Shown here one piece after another: positions 5,261 through 5,487 of a stretch of DNA of 5,487 bases. The stretch's first letter is position 1. Every line of letters begins with the position of its first letter. The DNA is from Dehalococcoidia bacterium (GTDB taxonomy: Bacteria; Chloroflexota; Dehalococcoidia; Tepidiformales; Tepidiformaceae). The DNA lies in contig SLAK01000023.1 of assembly GCA_007126855.1 (NCBI GenBank), positions 1 to 5,487 on the forward strand, read 5' to 3'. The position numbers and the translations under genes are program-made. Below the pieces are notes generated by a model, which saw nothing but the letters and a program-made list of their open reading frames with translations, did not search any database and was not told where the DNA came from.

Positions 5261-5487
5261 TCGCGGCGGGCAACCCGGAAGATGGTGGTGTGGCGAATGC
5301 GCGCCAGGTGCGCGCCATCCTCGCCAAGGATGAGGCCATCTACCACGGCATAGTGGTGGCCCTTGCGCTCGAAGGCATCGACGAAGCGACCGGCGACGGT
5401 CACCTCCTGCCCAACGCGGGCCGGAGCCAGGTGCTGGATCTCGCTGCGGGTGTGGATGGCGGGGCCATAGACGTAGGTGTGCCGGAG
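5257..5487 (-). CDS. hot-dog fold / MaoC-like acyl-CoA dehydratase or thioesterase-like protein, N-terminus outside window
   Basis: The minus strand is open for 76 residues from the right edge to a TAG at 5257..5259. The visible part reads GPAIHTRSEIQHLAPARVG, then strands around QEVTVAGRFVDAFERKG and HHYAVVDGLILGEDG, and a final strand ending in HTTIFRVARRD. The alternating-strand pattern, the PARVGQEVTVAGRF strand-turn and the xRKGxxYxVVDxxI strand are characteristic of the C-terminal half of MaoC-like hydratase and FAS1-type dehydratase hot-dog domains, where the substrate is an acyl thioester. The catalytic Asp/His or equivalent would lie in the missing N-terminal part, so hydratase and thioesterase cannot be separated. 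Its presence near an acyl-CoA dehydrogenase fits acyl-CoA metabolism, but the two genes are about 3.6 kb apart and not in one operon within this window. The C-terminus overlaps the end of the convergent iminopeptidase-like gene by 4 bases. Confidence 0.72.
   Translation of the reverse strand, partial: LRHTYVYGPAIHTRSEIQHLAPARVGQEVTVAGRFVDAFERKGHHYAVVDGLILGEDGAHLARIRHTTIFRVARRD

Noticed and set aside
1..5487. Mobile elements, CRISPR arrays, tRNA or rRNA genes, toxin-antitoxin or defence genes
   Set aside because: I saw no transposase, integrase, regularly spaced repeats, cloverleaf or rRNA-like sequence, and all substantial frames are explained by metabolic or transport proteins.

Overview
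The window is high-GC bacterial chromosomal DNA, densely coding with short gaps. It holds six protein genes: four complete and two cut by the window edges. Codon choice is strongly GC-ended throughout, and no gene stands out as compositionally foreign. Lineage cannot be fixed from this sequence alone. Acyl-CoA dehydrogenase, hot-dog and prolyl-iminopeptidase-like proteins of this kind are common in Actinobacteria, Chloroflexota and high-GC Proteobacteria, and I would not choose between them.

Left part, minus strand (3178 down to 1). A 12-helix major facilitator exporter of drug/proton-antiporter type (1895..3178) comes first. A 232-base gap follows, with a REP-like hairpin, a pair of direct repeats and a possible promoter. 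Then come an acyl-CoA dehydrogenase (508..1662) and, 51 bases further on and in the same reading frame, an alpha/beta hydrolase (1..456, its C-terminus lost at the window edge). The dehydrogenase and hydrolase look like one transcription unit. The transporter has its own well-formed sigma70-type promoter (3212..3240).

Centre. A 283-base divergent intergenic region (3179..3461) separates the transporter from the plus-strand genes. It contains the transporter promoter and, on the other side, a GC-rich leader with two small inverted repeats before the methyltransferase.

Right part. A class I SAM-dependent methyltransferase (3462..4208) and a prolyl-iminopeptidase-like S33 hydrolase (4301..5260) lie on the plus strand. 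The hydrolase keeps its catalytic triad but lacks one of the two glutamates that hold the substrate N-terminus in characterised enzymes. Its stop codon overlaps that of a convergent minus-strand gene (5257..5487) for the C-terminal part of a hot-dog/MaoC-like protein, which enters from the right edge.

Taken together, an acyl-CoA dehydrogenase, a hot-dog acyl dehydratase or thioesterase-like protein, two alpha/beta hydrolases and an exporter suggest acyl-CoA, lipid or small-molecule catabolism. The sequence does not name a substrate or show a single pathway. I see no mobile element, CRISPR array, RNA gene or phage signature, and nothing I can honestly call a new biological system. The items most worth a second look are the altered amine-recognition site in the iminopeptidase-like enzyme and the repeat cluster upstream of the acyl-CoA dehydrogenase.
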